This document shows, one piece after another, positions 17,824 to 25,971 of a stretch of 64,000 nt of DNA (position 1 is its first letter; each line of letters opens with the position of its first letter). The stretch is taken from assembly GCF_013347965.1 (NCBI RefSeq), contig NZ_CP048810.1, positions 5,021,501-5,085,500 on the forward strand. Direction: 5' to 3'. Below the pieces are notes generated by a model. That model was not told the origin of the DNA, did not search any database, and was given only the letters and a program-made list of their open reading frames with translations. Source of the DNA: Pseudomonas bijieensis (lineage in GTDB: Bacteria > Pseudomonadota > Gammaproteobacteria > Pseudomonadales > Pseudomonadaceae). The position numbers and the translations under genes are program-made.

Positions 17824-18848
17824 TGCGGGCAATGCCTACCTATCAACCCCTGAAAGCCAAGCCCCTCAAGCTCGTGGCATTGGCTGCGCTGTCGTTGTTG
17901 GTCGTCAGTTGTTCGACCAGCCGCGCGCCGACCCAGAAAAACACCACTGCCGTGCGCGCGACGCCGGGCCTGGACATCAACCGGGCCCACAAGGACGGCG
18001 CGCCATGGTGGGACGTGGACGTCTCGCGCATTCCCGACGCCACGCCGACCCTGCACACCGGCCCCTACAAGGCCAACCCGTACACGGTGCTGGGCAAGAC
18101 CTATTTCCCGATGGCCGACTCCAAGCGCTACGTGGCTTCGGGCACGGCGTCCTGGTATGGCACCAAGTTCCACGGCCAGAACACCGCCAATGGCGAAGTG
18201 TATGACCTGTATGGCATGAGCGCGGCCCACAAGACCTTGCCGCTGCCCAGCTATGTGCGGGTGACCAACCTGGACAACAACAAGAGCGTGATTCTGCGGG
18301 TCAATGACCGTGGGCCGTTCTATTCCGACCGTATCATCGACCTGTCGTATGCGGCGGCGAAAAAACTCGGTTACGCTGAAATCGGTACCGCCCGGGTCAA
18401 GGTCGAAGGCATCGACCCGCAGGAATGGTGGGCTCAGCGTGGCCGTCCGGCGCCTTTGATGCTCAACGAGCCGAAAGTGGCGCAAAATGCCGCGCCGACC
18501 GTGACGGCGTCCACCGGCACGGTCGAGCAGTGGACACCGCCGCCGCAGCAACACGCCGCGGCGGTGCTGCCGGTACAGATCGATGCAAAAAAAAACGCTT
18601 CTGCACCAGCGTCTGGCCAGTTTCTGCAAGTGGGCGCGTTCGCCAACCCGGACGCTGCCGAACTGCTCCGGTCGAAGCTGAGCTCGATGGTGAGCGCCCC
18701 GGTGTTCATCAGCTCGATCGTGCGCAACCAGCAGACACTGCATCGGGTGCGCCTGGGGCCGATCGGTTCTCCGGGTGAAGTCCAGCAAGTGCAGAACAGT
18801 GTGCGCCTGGCCAATCTCGGTTCGCCGAGCCTGGTCACCGCCGAGTGA
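17823..18848 (+). CDS. rlpA: Septal-ring lytic transglycosylase RlpA
   Basis: Outer-membrane lipoprotein with a lipobox (VVSC) and Ser-rich start of the mature part. A double-psi beta-barrel at about residues 95-190 has SGTASWYGTKFHGQNTANGE and the catalytic Asp in RVNDRGPFY. A variable linker follows, then a C-terminal SPOR domain (FLQVGAFANPDAAELL) that binds denuded septal glycan. In P. aeruginosa RlpA cleaves strands lacking stem peptides. A second ATG lies three codons inside and could be the real start. Confidence 0.95.
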   Translation: MRAMPTYQPLKAKPLKLVALAALSLLVVSCSTSRAPTQKNTTAVRATPGLDINRAHKDGAPWWDVDVSRIPDATPTLHTGPYKANPYTVLGKTYFPMADSKRYVASGTASWYGTKFHGQNTANGEVYDLYGMSAAHKTLPLPSYVRVTNLDNNKSVILRVNDRGPFYSDRIIDLSYAAAKKLGYAEIGTARVKVEGIDPQEWWAQRGRPAPLMLNEPKVAQNAAPTVTASTGTVEQWTPPPQQHAAAVLPVQIDAKKNASAPASGQFLQVGAFANPDAAELLRSKLSSMVSAPVFISSIVRNQQTLHRVRLGPIGSPGEVQQVQNSVRLANLGSPSLVTAE

Positions 18849-18858
18849 TTGATTGAGG

Positions 18859-18879
18859 CCCGCTTGCGGTTGGAGCGGG
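18859..18879 (+). terminator. Weak hairpin after rlpA
   Basis: CCCGCT and AGCGGG form a six-base stem with a nine-base loop, ten bases after the rlpA stop. There is no clear T-tract, so termination is doubtful. Further along, TTGCC-TTCG-GGCAA (18977-18990) makes a UUCG-capped hairpin in the likely dacC leader. Confidence 0.3.
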
Positions 18880-19016
18880 TCAGGTTGTTGGCTCCATGAA
18901 TAATAAAAGCCCGGCAAGGGTGTGAGTGAGCAACTTAAATACGCGGCAACCCGTTAGAAGGCTGCCTGTTTTAGTTTTGCCTTCGGGCAAGTCCCATTAG
19001 CGATTTCGAGAGACGG

Positions 19017-20174
19017 ATGAACATCACCACCTTTGCCAAACGCCTTTGCCTGCTAGTCCCGCTGCTTCTCTCACCGGCCGCGTTCGCGGTCGAGATGATG
19101 CCGGCCCCGCCTCAATTGGCTGCCAAATCCTTTGTGCTCATGGATGCCAGCAGCGGCGAGGTGCTGGTAGAGAACAACGGTGACCAGCGCCTGCCACCGG
19201 CCAGCCTGACCAAGCTGATGACCGCCTACATCGCCACCCTGGAGATCCGTCGCGGCCAGATCGGTGAAAACGATCCGGTGACCGTCAGCGAAAACGCCTG
19301 GCGCACCGGCGGTTCGCGGATGTTCATCAAGGTCGGTTCGCAAGTGACCGTCAGCGACCTGCTGCACGGCATCATCATCCAGTCCGGCAACGACGCCAGC
19401 GTCGCCCTGGCCGAGCACATCGCCGGCAGCGAAGATGCGTTCGCCGACATGATGAACAAAACCGTGGCCGACCTGGGCATGACCAACAGCCACTTCATGA
19501 ACCCCACCGGCCTGCCGAACCCTGAGCACTATTCCTCGGCTCACGACATGGCGCTGTTGGCCCGGGCAATCATCCATGAAGACCCGGCGCACTACGCCAT
19601 CTACTCCCAGAAGGAATTCTTCTGGAACGGCATCAAGCAGCCTAACCGCAACCTGCTGCTGTGGCGCGACAAGACCGTCGATGGCCTGAAGACCGGTCAC
19701 ACCGACGAAGCCGGCTACTGCATGGTGTCTTCGGCGGTGCGTGACGGCATGCGCCTGATCGCCGTCGTCTTCGGCACCAGCAGCGAAGTGGCCCGTGCCG
19801 CCGAGACCCAGAAGCTGTTGACCTATGGCTTCCGCTTCTTCGAAACCCAGACCTTCTACCAGAAGGGCACCGAACTGGCCCAGGCCCAGGTCTGGAAAGG
19901 CTCGAGCAACCAGGTCAAGGCCGGCCTGGCCCAGGACCTGACCATGACCCTGCCCAAGGGCCAGCTCAAGAAGCTCGCTGCCAGCATGACCATGAACCCG
20001 CAACTGACCGCTCCCATCGCCAAGGGCGACGTGATCGGTAAAGTCGAAGTCAAACTGGACGACAAAGTGGTGCACAGCGCTGACCTGATCGCTCTGGACG
20101 CGGTCGAGGAAGGTGGTATCTTCCGCCGCATCTGGGATAGCATCCGTCTATTCTTCTACGGCTTGTTCAACTGA
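19017..20174 (+). CDS. dacC: D-alanyl-D-alanine carboxypeptidase (PBP5/6 family)
   Basis: Trims the terminal D-Ala of pentapeptides in the periplasm. It has a cleavable signal peptide (about 24 residues, ending AFA), then an S11 domain with Ser63 in PASLTKLM, SGNDAS and LKTGHTDEAG, and a C-terminal beta-domain. The last 18 residues form the amphipathic helix (RRIWDSIRLFFYGLF) that anchors PBP5-like enzymes to the inner membrane. At 385 residues it is standard length. It closes the mrdA-rodA-mltB-rlpA wall cluster and is followed by a strong hairpin. Confidence 0.95.
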   Translation: MNITTFAKRLCLLVPLLLSPAAFAVEMMPAPPQLAAKSFVLMDASSGEVLVENNGDQRLPPASLTKLMTAYIATLEIRRGQIGENDPVTVSENAWRTGGSRMFIKVGSQVTVSDLLHGIIIQSGNDASVALAEHIAGSEDAFADMMNKTVADLGMTNSHFMNPTGLPNPEHYSSAHDMALLARAIIHEDPAHYAIYSQKEFFWNGIKQPNRNLLLWRDKTVDGLKTGHTDEAGYCMVSSAVRDGMRLIAVVFGTSSEVARAAETQKLLTYGFRFFETQTFYQKGTELAQAQVWKGSSNQVKAGLAQDLTMTLPKGQLKKLAASMTMNPQLTAPIAKGDVIGKVEVKLDDKVVHSADLIALDAVEEGGIFRRIWDSIRLFFYGLFN

Positions 20175-20190
20175 TTGAAGTGTTGACCTG

Positions 20191-20223
20191 CATGGCCCCG
20201 TTTCCATCCGGAGCGGGGCCATG
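20191..20223 (+). terminator. Hairpin between dacC and the DUF493 gene
   Basis: CATGGCCCCG and CGGGGCCATG form a perfect ten-base stem with a 13-base loop, 17 bases after the dacC stop. There is no T-run, so it may be an attenuating or mRNA-stabilising hairpin rather than a full terminator. Confidence 0.6.
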
Positions 20224-20255
20224 TGCGTTACCACGGCTTACGAGGCCGTTACGCC

Positions 20256-20531
20256 ATGACAGACTCTGAAGTAAAGGCGCCAAAAATCGAATTCCCTTGC
20301 GCGGATTATCCGATCAAGGTGATTGGCGACACCGGTGTGGGTTTCAAGGACCGGATCATCGCGATCCTTGAAAAACATGCCACCGTTGATCACAAGACCC
20401 TGGCCGAACGCCAGAGTACCAACGGCAAGTACACGACGATCCAGTTGCACATCATTGCCACCGGCCAGGAACAGCTCTACGACATCAACAGCGAGCTGCG
20501 AGCGACCGGTTTCGTGCACATGGTGTTGTGA
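20256..20531 (+). CDS. DUF493 (YbeD) family protein
   Basis: A 91-residue protein of the YbeD/DUF493 family, with the conserved PIKVIG segment near the start and the final GFVHMVL. It has an ACT-like ferredoxin fold in known structures. In gammaproteobacteria the gene regularly lies between dacA/dacC and lipB, as here. Its biochemical role is not established. The start is the ATG at 20256. Its stop overlaps the lipB start (TGATG). Confidence 0.92.
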   Translation: MTDSEVKAPKIEFPCADYPIKVIGDTGVGFKDRIIAILEKHATVDHKTLAERQSTNGKYTTIQLHIIATGQEQLYDINSELRATGFVHMVL

Positions 20532-21178
20532 TGCCGGGCACGCTGGGCTTTCGCGAGCTGGGCACGATGGCCTACGAGCCGGTCTGGCATGCCATGCAAC
20601 GCTTCACCAACGAACGCGGCAACACCGCCGACGATGAAGTCTGGCTGGTGGAACACCCACCGGTGTTCACCCAGGGCCAGGCCGGCAAGGCCGAGCACCT
20701 GTTGTTGCCGGGGGATATCCCGGTGGTGAAGGTCGACCGGGGCGGGCAGGTGACCTACCATGGCCCTGGCCAACTGGTTGCCTATCTGTTGCTGGATGTG
20801 CGCAAGCTGGGGTTTGGCGTGCGCGAGCTGGTCACCCGCATGGAGACATGCCTGATCGAGCTGCTGGCCAGCTACGGTGTTACGGCGGCGGCCAAGCCGG
20901 ATGCGCCGGGTGTCTACGTCGACGGGGCGAAAATCGCGTCCCTGGGTTTGCGGATCCGCCACGGCTGTTCGTTTCACGGCCTGGCGTTGAACGTGGACAT
21001 GGACCTTGCGCCATTTCGACGGATTAATCCCTGTGGCTACGCGGGGCTGGCGATGACCCAGTTGAGCGAGCACGCAGGATCGATTGAATTTGCCGAGGTA
21101 AGTGCCCGGCTGCGCGCGCAGCTCGTCAAACACCTCGACTATGCTGAGCAGACGACCCTCACGGGCGGAATCGACTGA
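20531..21178 (+). CDS. lipB: Octanoyl-[acyl carrier protein]:protein N-octanoyltransferase
   Basis: Transfers octanoate from ACP to lipoyl domains, the first step of lipoate assembly. The [14 protein letters not shown] block and the Lys in GAKIASLGL belong to the active site. The acyl-accepting Cys is in RINPCGYAG. The protein is 215 residues. The start is ATG at 20531; a GTG one codon upstream is also possible. lipA starts immediately after the stop, so the two form an operon. Confidence 0.96.
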   Translation: MPGTLGFRELGTMAYEPVWHAMQRFTNERGNTADDEVWLVEHPPVFTQGQAGKAEHLLLPGDIPVVKVDRGGQVTYHGPGQLVAYLLLDVRKLGFGVRELVTRMETCLIELLASYGVTAAAKPDAPGVYVDGAKIASLGLRIRHGCSFHGLALNVDMDLAPFRRINPCGYAGLAMTQLSEHAGSIEFAEVSARLRAQLVKHLDYAEQTTLTGGID

Positions 21179-21179
21179 T

Positions 21180-22202
21180 ATGACTACTGATGCAGTGCAA
21201 ACCATTATCCCGACGCAGGACGTCACCGAGCGTCCGGCCCCGCGTGCCAAGGTAGAGGCCGGCGTCAAGCTGCGCGGCGCCGAGAAGGTTGCACGCATCC
21301 CGGTCAAGATCATCCCGACCACCGAATTGCCGAAGAAACCGGACTGGATCCGCGTGCGCATCCCGGTGTCCCCGGAAGTCGACCGGATCAAGGCCCTGCT
21401 GCGCAAGCACAAGCTGCACAGCGTCTGCGAAGAAGCCTCCTGCCCGAACCTGGGCGAATGCTTCTCTGGCGGCACCGCCACGTTCATGATCATGGGCGAC
21501 ATCTGCACCCGTCGCTGCCCGTTCTGTGACGTCGGCCACGGCCGTCCGAAACCATTGGACGTGAATGAGCCAGAAAGCCTGGCCATCGCCATCGCCGACC
21601 TGAAGCTCAAGTACGTGGTCATCACCTCGGTGGACCGCGACGACCTGCGTGATGGCGGTGCCCAGCATTTCGCCGATTGCATCCGCGAGATCCGCAAGCT
21701 GTCGCCGAACGTCCAGCTGGAAACCCTGGTGCCCGATTACCGTGGCCGCATGGACATCGCCCTGGAAATCACCGCTGCCGAGCCGCCGGATGTGTTCAAC
21801 CACAACCTGGAGACCGTGCCGCGCCTGTACAAGGCTGCGCGTCCGGGTTCGGACTATCAGTGGTCGCTGACCCTGTTGCAACGCTTCAAGCAGATGATGC
21901 CGCACATCCCGACCAAGTCCGGTTTGATGCTGGGCCTGGGGGAAACCGACGAGGAAGTCATCGAGGTCATGAAGCGCATGCGTGAGCATGACATCGATAT
22001 GCTGACCTTGGGGCAGTACCTGCAGCCTTCGCGTAGTCACTTGCCGGTGCAGCGTTTTGTGCACCCGGATACCTTTGCCTGGTTTGCTGAGGAAGGGTAC
22101 AAGATGGGGTTCAAGAACGTTGCTTCGGGGCCGTTGGTGCGGTCTTCGTATCATGCGGATGAGCAGGCTAAGTTGGTCAAGGCTGAGCTGCTTGGGTCCT
22201 GA
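21180..22202 (+). CDS. lipA: Lipoyl synthase (radical SAM)
   Basis: Inserts two sulfurs into the octanoyl chain on lipoyl domains. The auxiliary cluster ligands are in [12 protein letters not shown] (CX4CX5C), and the radical-SAM cluster is in CTRRCPFC (CX3CX2C). The C-terminal RSSYHAD provides the Ser that ligates the auxiliary cluster. The protein is 340 residues, a little longer than E. coli LipA (321) through the N-terminal extension. The start lies right after the lipB stop. Confidence 0.97.
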   Translation: MTTDAVQTIIPTQDVTERPAPRAKVEAGVKLRGAEKVARIPVKIIPTTELPKKPDWIRVRIPVSPEVDRIKALLRKHKLHSVCEEASCPNLGECFSGGTATFMIMGDICTRRCPFCDVGHGRPKPLDVNEPESLAIAIADLKLKYVVITSVDRDDLRDGGAQHFADCIREIRKLSPNVQLETLVPDYRGRMDIALEITAAEPPDVFNHNLETVPRLYKAARPGSDYQWSLTLLQRFKQMMPHIPTKSGLMLGLGETDEEVIEVMKRMREHDIDMLTLGQYLQPSRSHLPVQRFVHPDTFAWFAEEGYKMGFKNVASGPLVRSSYHADEQAKLVKAELLGS

Positions 22203-22217
22203 TTTGTTTTTGGAGTG

Positions 22218-22486
22218 GTGTGTATATCCGTTTCTTCGGTAACGGCTACTTAGGGTTCCGCCCTTACGGCGGGTCACTTTTGAAGAGCGCAAAAGTAACC
22301 AAAACGCTTTTGCCCCACCACTCGGTGCCTCGCTAGGGCTCGGCATGCCTTCACTCCGGCATTGGTTCGTGGGCCGCCGCGAAGGGCCATCCATGGCCCA
22401 GCGCGGCTAACCCGGCATCCATGCCGGGTTGCCCACGAACCAATGCCTGCGTTCAGCCATCGTGGTTAACGGGGCGCCCGAGATCA
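22218..22486 (+). repeat. Left arm of a large imperfect inverted repeat
   Basis: About 269 bases, roughly 90 percent identical by eye to the reverse complement of 22793-23063. The arm starts GTGTGTATATCCG, 16 bases after the lipA stop. It contains two compact hairpins: GGGCCAT/ATGGCCC at about 22384-22399, and ACCCGGCAT/ATGCCGGGT at 22410-22429. The three-way comparison with the other arm shows a compensatory A:T to T:A exchange at the base of the second stem. No protein-like frame. Confidence 0.9.
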
Positions 22487-22543
22487 ACGTCCACCGCGAG
22501 GCGGCCTGGCAGCCGGCCTGGTTTGGGGGGATCGCGTTTCTCC

Positions 22544-22633
22544 TGTGGGAGCGGGCTTGCTCGCGAAAGCGGTGGGTCAATTTGCGGTGATGTTGGATGT
22601 GCTGACGCCTTCGCGAGCAAGCCCGCTCCCACA
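22544..22633. repeat. REP doublet inside the inverted-repeat spacer
   Basis: An inverted pair of the variant core GGGAGCGGGCTTGCTCGCGA lies between the two large arms. Confidence 0.85.
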
Positions 22634-22675
22634 AGTTTTGTATCGTGCGCGGATGTTGTGAGCACCCACAACCCA

Positions 22676-22711
22676 TGTGGGAGCGAGTCTGCTCGCGATA
22701 GCGGTGGTTCA
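22676..22711 (+). repeat. Single REP copy
   Basis: One unpaired GGGAGCGAGTCTGCTCGCGAT copy with its usual GGTGGTTCAGC flank lies in the spacer of the large inverted repeat. Confidence 0.75.
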
Positions 22712-22743
22712 GCTACAAAGATGCTGGATGTATCCCGATCTGG

Positions 22744-22799
22744 CTTTGCTTTGCTTTGCTTTGGATCTTGATCTTGATCTTGATCTTGATCTTGATCTT
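22744..22799 (+). repeat. Adjacent microsatellites (CTTTG)4 and (GATCTT)6
   Basis: Four tandem CTTTG units (22744-22763) run directly into six GATCTT units (22764-22799) at the inner edge of the right arm. Such tracts can change copy number by slippage. No coding frame that I trust crosses them. Confidence 0.92.
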
Positions 22800-23063
22800 G
22801 AGGCCCCGTTAAACCACGCTGGCCGAACGCAGGCATTGCGCAGTGGGCATCCCGGCATGGATGCCGGGATAGCCGCGCTGGGCCATGGATGGCCCTTCGC
22901 GGCGGCCCACGGAGCAATGCCGGAGTGAGGGCATGCCGAGCCTAGGCGAGGCACCGAGTGGTGGGGCAAAGCGTTTTTGGTTACTTTTGGCGCTTTTCCA
23001 AAAGTGACCCGCTGTAAGAGCGGAACCATAAGTGGCCGTTACCGCAGAAACGGATATACACAC
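22793..23063 (-). repeat. Right arm of the large inverted repeat
   Basis: Reverse-complement partner of 22218-22486 and ending 22 bases before the LD-carboxypeptidase start. In this copy the second hairpin reads TCCCGGCAT/ATGCCGGGA, which preserves pairing although both stem bases differ from the left arm. The element therefore fills the whole interval between lipA and the next gene. Confidence 0.9.
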
Positions 23064-23085
23064 GATCAAAAAAGCCGGGAACCCC

Positions 23086-24024
23086 ATGGCCCACACCTTA
23101 ACCCCCCATCACCCCGTCCCGGCACTCCCGCCAGAAGGCCTGATCGCCGTGATCGCCCCCGCCGGCCCCGCCCCGCTGGACACGGACAAAGCCATCCAAT
23201 GGATGCGCGCAAGGGGTCATGAGCTGCGAATATTCCCAGGCGTCTACGAAAAGGACAACTACCTGGCCGGCAGCGACGAAGTTCGTCTCAACGACCTGCA
23301 CGCCGCCTTCGCCGACCCAGAAGTCAAAGCCATCATCTGCCTGCGCGGCGGCTACGGCACGCCCCGCCTGCTGGACCGCATCGACTTCGACCTCCTGCGA
23401 CGCAACCCCAAGCCATTCATCGGCTACAGCGACATCACCGCCCTACATCTGGCCATCAGCCGTTACGCAGGCTTCGTCACCTTCCACGGACCTTTGCTCA
23501 ACGCCGATCTGCTGGGCAACAAGGAGCCCCCAACCGTCACCTCGTTTTTCAGCCTGCTGCATGGGCAGTTGAAGGCCGGTAGTACACTGGACCATCCCGC
23601 CGCATATCCATTGACCACCGTCGAGCCGGGCATTGCCCACGGGCGTCTGCTGGGGGGCAACCTGTCGATCATCGCCGCGACCATGGGCACGCCTTATCAG
23701 ATCGATGCCGACGGGGTGATCCTGTTCATCGAAGACGTCAACGAGCCGCTGTATCGTATCGACCGGCTGCTGACCCAACTACGCTTGGCCGGCACGTTGC
23801 ACAAGCTACGCGGCGTGTTGGTGGGGGATGTGGCTGGGGTCGATGTCGAGGCGTTGAACCGCTTGCTCAAGCAGACCTTCGAGCCATTGCGCATTCCGGT
23901 GTTGTCGGGCTGGCGCAGTGGGCATTGCGATCCGAACCTGACGTTGCCCATGGGGGCATTGGTGACGTTGGATGCGGGGGAGAAGAGGTTGGTGTTGGAG
24001 CAGGATGTGGTAGTCAGTCGCTAG
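23086..24024 (+). CDS. LD-carboxypeptidase (S66 family)
   Basis: Cytoplasmic murein-recycling peptidase that removes the terminal D-Ala of tetrapeptides. The protein is 312 residues. The signature includes IAPAGPAPLD, CLRGGYGTPRLLD, the nucleophile region FIGYSDITALHLA, and the partner Glu in FIEDVNEPLYRID with a late His in RSGHCDP. The start ATG at 23086 is family-consistent; the open frame upstream runs back into the repeat arm. In function it would pair with mpl in tripeptide salvage. Confidence 0.93.
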   Translation: MAHTLTPHHPVPALPPEGLIAVIAPAGPAPLDTDKAIQWMRARGHELRIFPGVYEKDNYLAGSDEVRLNDLHAAFADPEVKAIICLRGGYGTPRLLDRIDFDLLRRNPKPFIGYSDITALHLAISRYAGFVTFHGPLLNADLLGNKEPPTVTSFFSLLHGQLKAGSTLDHPAAYPLTTVEPGIAHGRLLGGNLSIIAATMGTPYQIDADGVILFIEDVNEPLYRIDRLLTQLRLAGTLHKLRGVLVGDVAGVDVEALNRLLKQTFEPLRIPVLSGWRSGHCDPNLTLPMGALVTLDAGEKRLVLEQDVVVSR

Positions 24025-24044
24025 TCATATAGCGCCTGCGAATC

Positions 24045-24116
24045 AGCCATCGCGAGCAGACTCGCTCCCACAGGTTGATCGGAATACCTGTGGGAGCGAG
24101 CCTGCTCGCGATGGCG
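24045..24116. repeat. REP doublet, inverted orientation
   Basis: Two GGGAGCGAG cores face outward (ATCGCGAGCAGACTCGC then GCGAGCCTGCTCGCGAT) with only about 20 bases between them, at the convergent 3' ends of two genes. Confidence 0.88.
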
Positions 24117-24135
24117 GTAGTGGCCATAAGCTGAT

Positions 24136-25458
24136 TCAGCGGCTACGCAACGCCTCCAGCAACTGGTGCGTCGGATACCCATCCGCCGGCCAGCCGAACG
24201 ACTGCTGGGCGCTGCGGATGGCTTTGCGGGTGTTGGCGCCGATGATGCCGTCGGGGTTGCCCGCGTCGTAGTTGTGCTTGCCCAGCAGGGTCTGCAGTTC
24301 GATGCGTTCGCTGCGGCTCAGGGGCAGATCTTCTTTTGGCCACTGGCCGTAGACCAACCCTGCACCGCTGAAGCGCTGTGACAACAAGCCAACCGCCAGG
24401 GCGTAGGAGGATGAGTTGTTGTACTTGAGAATGGCGCGGAAGTTATCGAAGATCAGGAACGCCGGGCCGCGATGGCCGGCTGGCAACAGCAGGGCCGCCG
24501 ATAGCTGTGCTTGATCGGGGGCTGTCGGCAGGCCGCCATATTCTGAAACGCCCAGCCGCATCCATTCGGAAACGGGCTTGCGGATCGTGCCATCGGCCAG
24601 CGTGTAGTCGAAGCCTTCACTGAGCGAGACCTCGAAGCCCCACGGCTGGCCGCGTTGCCAGCCGGAGCTTTGCAGGTAATGGGCGGTCGAGGCCAGGGCA
24701 TCGGTGGAGCTGCCCCAGATGTCGCGGCGACCGTCGCCGTCGAAATCCACCGCATGGGTGTTGTACGTGGTGGGAATGAACTGGGTCTGGCCCATGGCGC
24801 CGGCCCACGACCCGAGCATTTTTTCCGGTGTGATGTCGCCTTGTTGCAGGATCTGCAGGGCCGCGATCAGTTGCGCATGGGCAAAGCCCGGGCGTCGTCC
24901 TTCGTAGGCGAGGGTCGCCAGGGAATTGATCACCGACTTGGTGCCTTGGAACTGACCAAAGTTGCTCTCCATACCCCACACCGCCACCAGCGCCTCGCGA
25001 TCGACGCCATAACGCTGCTCGATGCTTTGCAGGACCTGGGCGTTCTGTTGAATCAGGCTCTTGCCCTTGTTGACTCGCAGTGGCGACAACGCGCCATCGA
25101 GGTATTCCCACACCGGGCGGGTGAACTCCGGCTGGCTGCGATCGGCCTTGATCACGCTCATGTCCGGGCTGACGCCGATAAATGCACGGTCGAACAGATC
25201 GCCACGGATCCCGGCGGCCAGTGCCTCCTTGCGAAACCCGGCCTGCCATTCGGCGAAGGTCTGGGTGGGCGCAATGGTCAGCTCGTCACCGGTCGGCACC
25301 ACGGGTGGCACGATGGCCGGAGCGGTCACGGCAGGGGCGGTCTGGAGTGGTTGGGCGTCGGCGGCAGTGGGTTTTTCGGCGCAGGCGACAAGCAGGACAA
25401 CGCTTGCGGCAACAATCATTTGGCGCAATGGCCAACGATGGGAAAGACAGAAGGGCAT
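24136..25458 (-). CDS. Lytic murein transglycosylase (family 3) with peptidoglycan-binding domain, lipoprotein
   Basis: A 440-residue lipoprotein. The leader has a basic n-region (HRWPLRQ) and the lipobox LVAC, Cys26. After a Pro/Ala-rich linker comes an MltB-like catalytic domain with Glu164 in VWGMESNFGQ, GSWAGAMGQTQFIP and DFDGDGRRDIW. The last 60 residues form a PG_binding_1 domain (LLGKHNYDAGNPDGIIGANT). It is distinct from the mltB gene at 16.8 kb and probably orthologous to the PAO1 enzyme named SltH (PA3992, from memory). It follows arfA on the same strand. Confidence 0.92.
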   Translation of the reverse strand: MPFCLSHRWPLRQMIVAASVVLLVACAEKPTAADAQPLQTAPAVTAPAIVPPVVPTGDELTIAPTQTFAEWQAGFRKEALAAGIRGDLFDRAFIGVSPDMSVIKADRSQPEFTRPVWEYLDGALSPLRVNKGKSLIQQNAQVLQSIEQRYGVDREALVAVWGMESNFGQFQGTKSVINSLATLAYEGRRPGFAHAQLIAALQILQQGDITPEKMLGSWAGAMGQTQFIPTTYNTHAVDFDGDGRRDIWGSSTDALASTAHYLQSSGWQRGQPWGFEVSLSEGFDYTLADGTIRKPVSEWMRLGVSEYGGLPTAPDQAQLSAALLLPAGHRGPAFLIFDNFRAILKYNNSSSYALAVGLLSQRFSGAGLVYGQWPKEDLPLSRSERIELQTLLGKHNYDAGNPDGIIGANTRKAIRSAQQSFGWPADGYPTHQLLEALRSR

Positions 25459-25530
25459 GCACGGGTCCAGAAATACAAATCAGGTGCTGACCTTAACATG
25501 CGAAAGGGGCGTAGGGCTTGTCCGGTTGTT

Positions 25531-25695
25531 TCAAGCTGCCAGAAAGCAAGAAGCCTCCCAGTTGTCAGACTGGAAGGCTTCACGGCGGTAGCTGCCCTTG
25601 CCCTTGGTGGGTCGTTCCTGGCGGCTGCGGAACAGGGGTTGGGCGACGATGGACTTGGCCTTGTTGGGGCCATGCCTGGATGGCTTTTTGCTCAT
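25531..25695 (-). CDS. arfA: Alternative ribosome-rescue factor ArfA
   Basis: A 54-residue basic protein that I recognise as ArfA. It recruits RF2 to ribosomes stalled on mRNA lacking a stop codon, as backup to trans-translation. The family pattern AKSIVAQPLFRSR, then KGKGSYRRE, then NWEAS is present. Its codons 39-49 encode a perfect hairpin followed by a T-rich tract (see 25550-25581). As in E. coli arfA this would produce a message without a stop codon, so the factor is made in quantity only when tmRNA fails. It lies between holA and a lytic transglycosylase on the same strand. It is short enough to be missed by automated calling. Confidence 0.88.
   Translation of the reverse strand: MSKKPSRHGPNKAKSIVAQPLFRSRQERPTKGKGSYRREAFQSDNWEASCFLAA
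25550..25581 (-). terminator. Intragenic hairpin in the arfA coding end
   Basis: On the minus strand GAAGCCTTCCAGT and ACTGGGAGGCTTC form a 13-base stem with one G-U pair and a six-base loop, followed by TTGCTTTCT. It lies wholly inside the arfA frame, before its stop at 25531-25533. It could act as an intrinsic terminator or RNase III substrate. Confidence 0.85.
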
Positions 25696-25820
25696 GATGG
25701 GATCTCTCGTGGGGTGGTTTTTGCGGGGCAAATCATGGGACAGAGTTGGGAGGTTGTCCAGTCCCTGGGTTGTGCAAGCAGTGTCATCAGACGGACACGC
25801 AACTTGTGGTGGAAGATGAC

Positions 25821-25946
25821 CTGTGGCGAGGGGATTTATCCCCGCTGGGGCGCGAAGCGCCCCCATTACAAACTGCCTGACACTCCACGGCGCCTAGTTT
25901 TGGGGTTGCTTCGCAACCCAGCGGGGATAAATCCCCTCGCCACAGG
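25821..25946. repeat. REP doublet, TGTGGCGAGGGGATT variant
   Basis: An inverted pair with cores GGGGATTTATCCCCGCTGGG and its complement, in the 276-base gap between holA and arfA. Apart from this and the arfA leader I see nothing there. Confidence 0.87.
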
Positions 25947-25971
25947 TATGCAGTGTGCTTCTGCCGAGTGA

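Noticed and set aside
22744..22799. Possible CRISPR array
   Set aside because: The units are 5 and 6 bases in direct tandem without spacers, so this is a microsatellite.
22555..22928. Small frames across the repeat spacer (Asp-Leu repeat peptides)
   Set aside because: They translate GATCTT units and REP cores, with no ribosome-binding site and no family resemblance.
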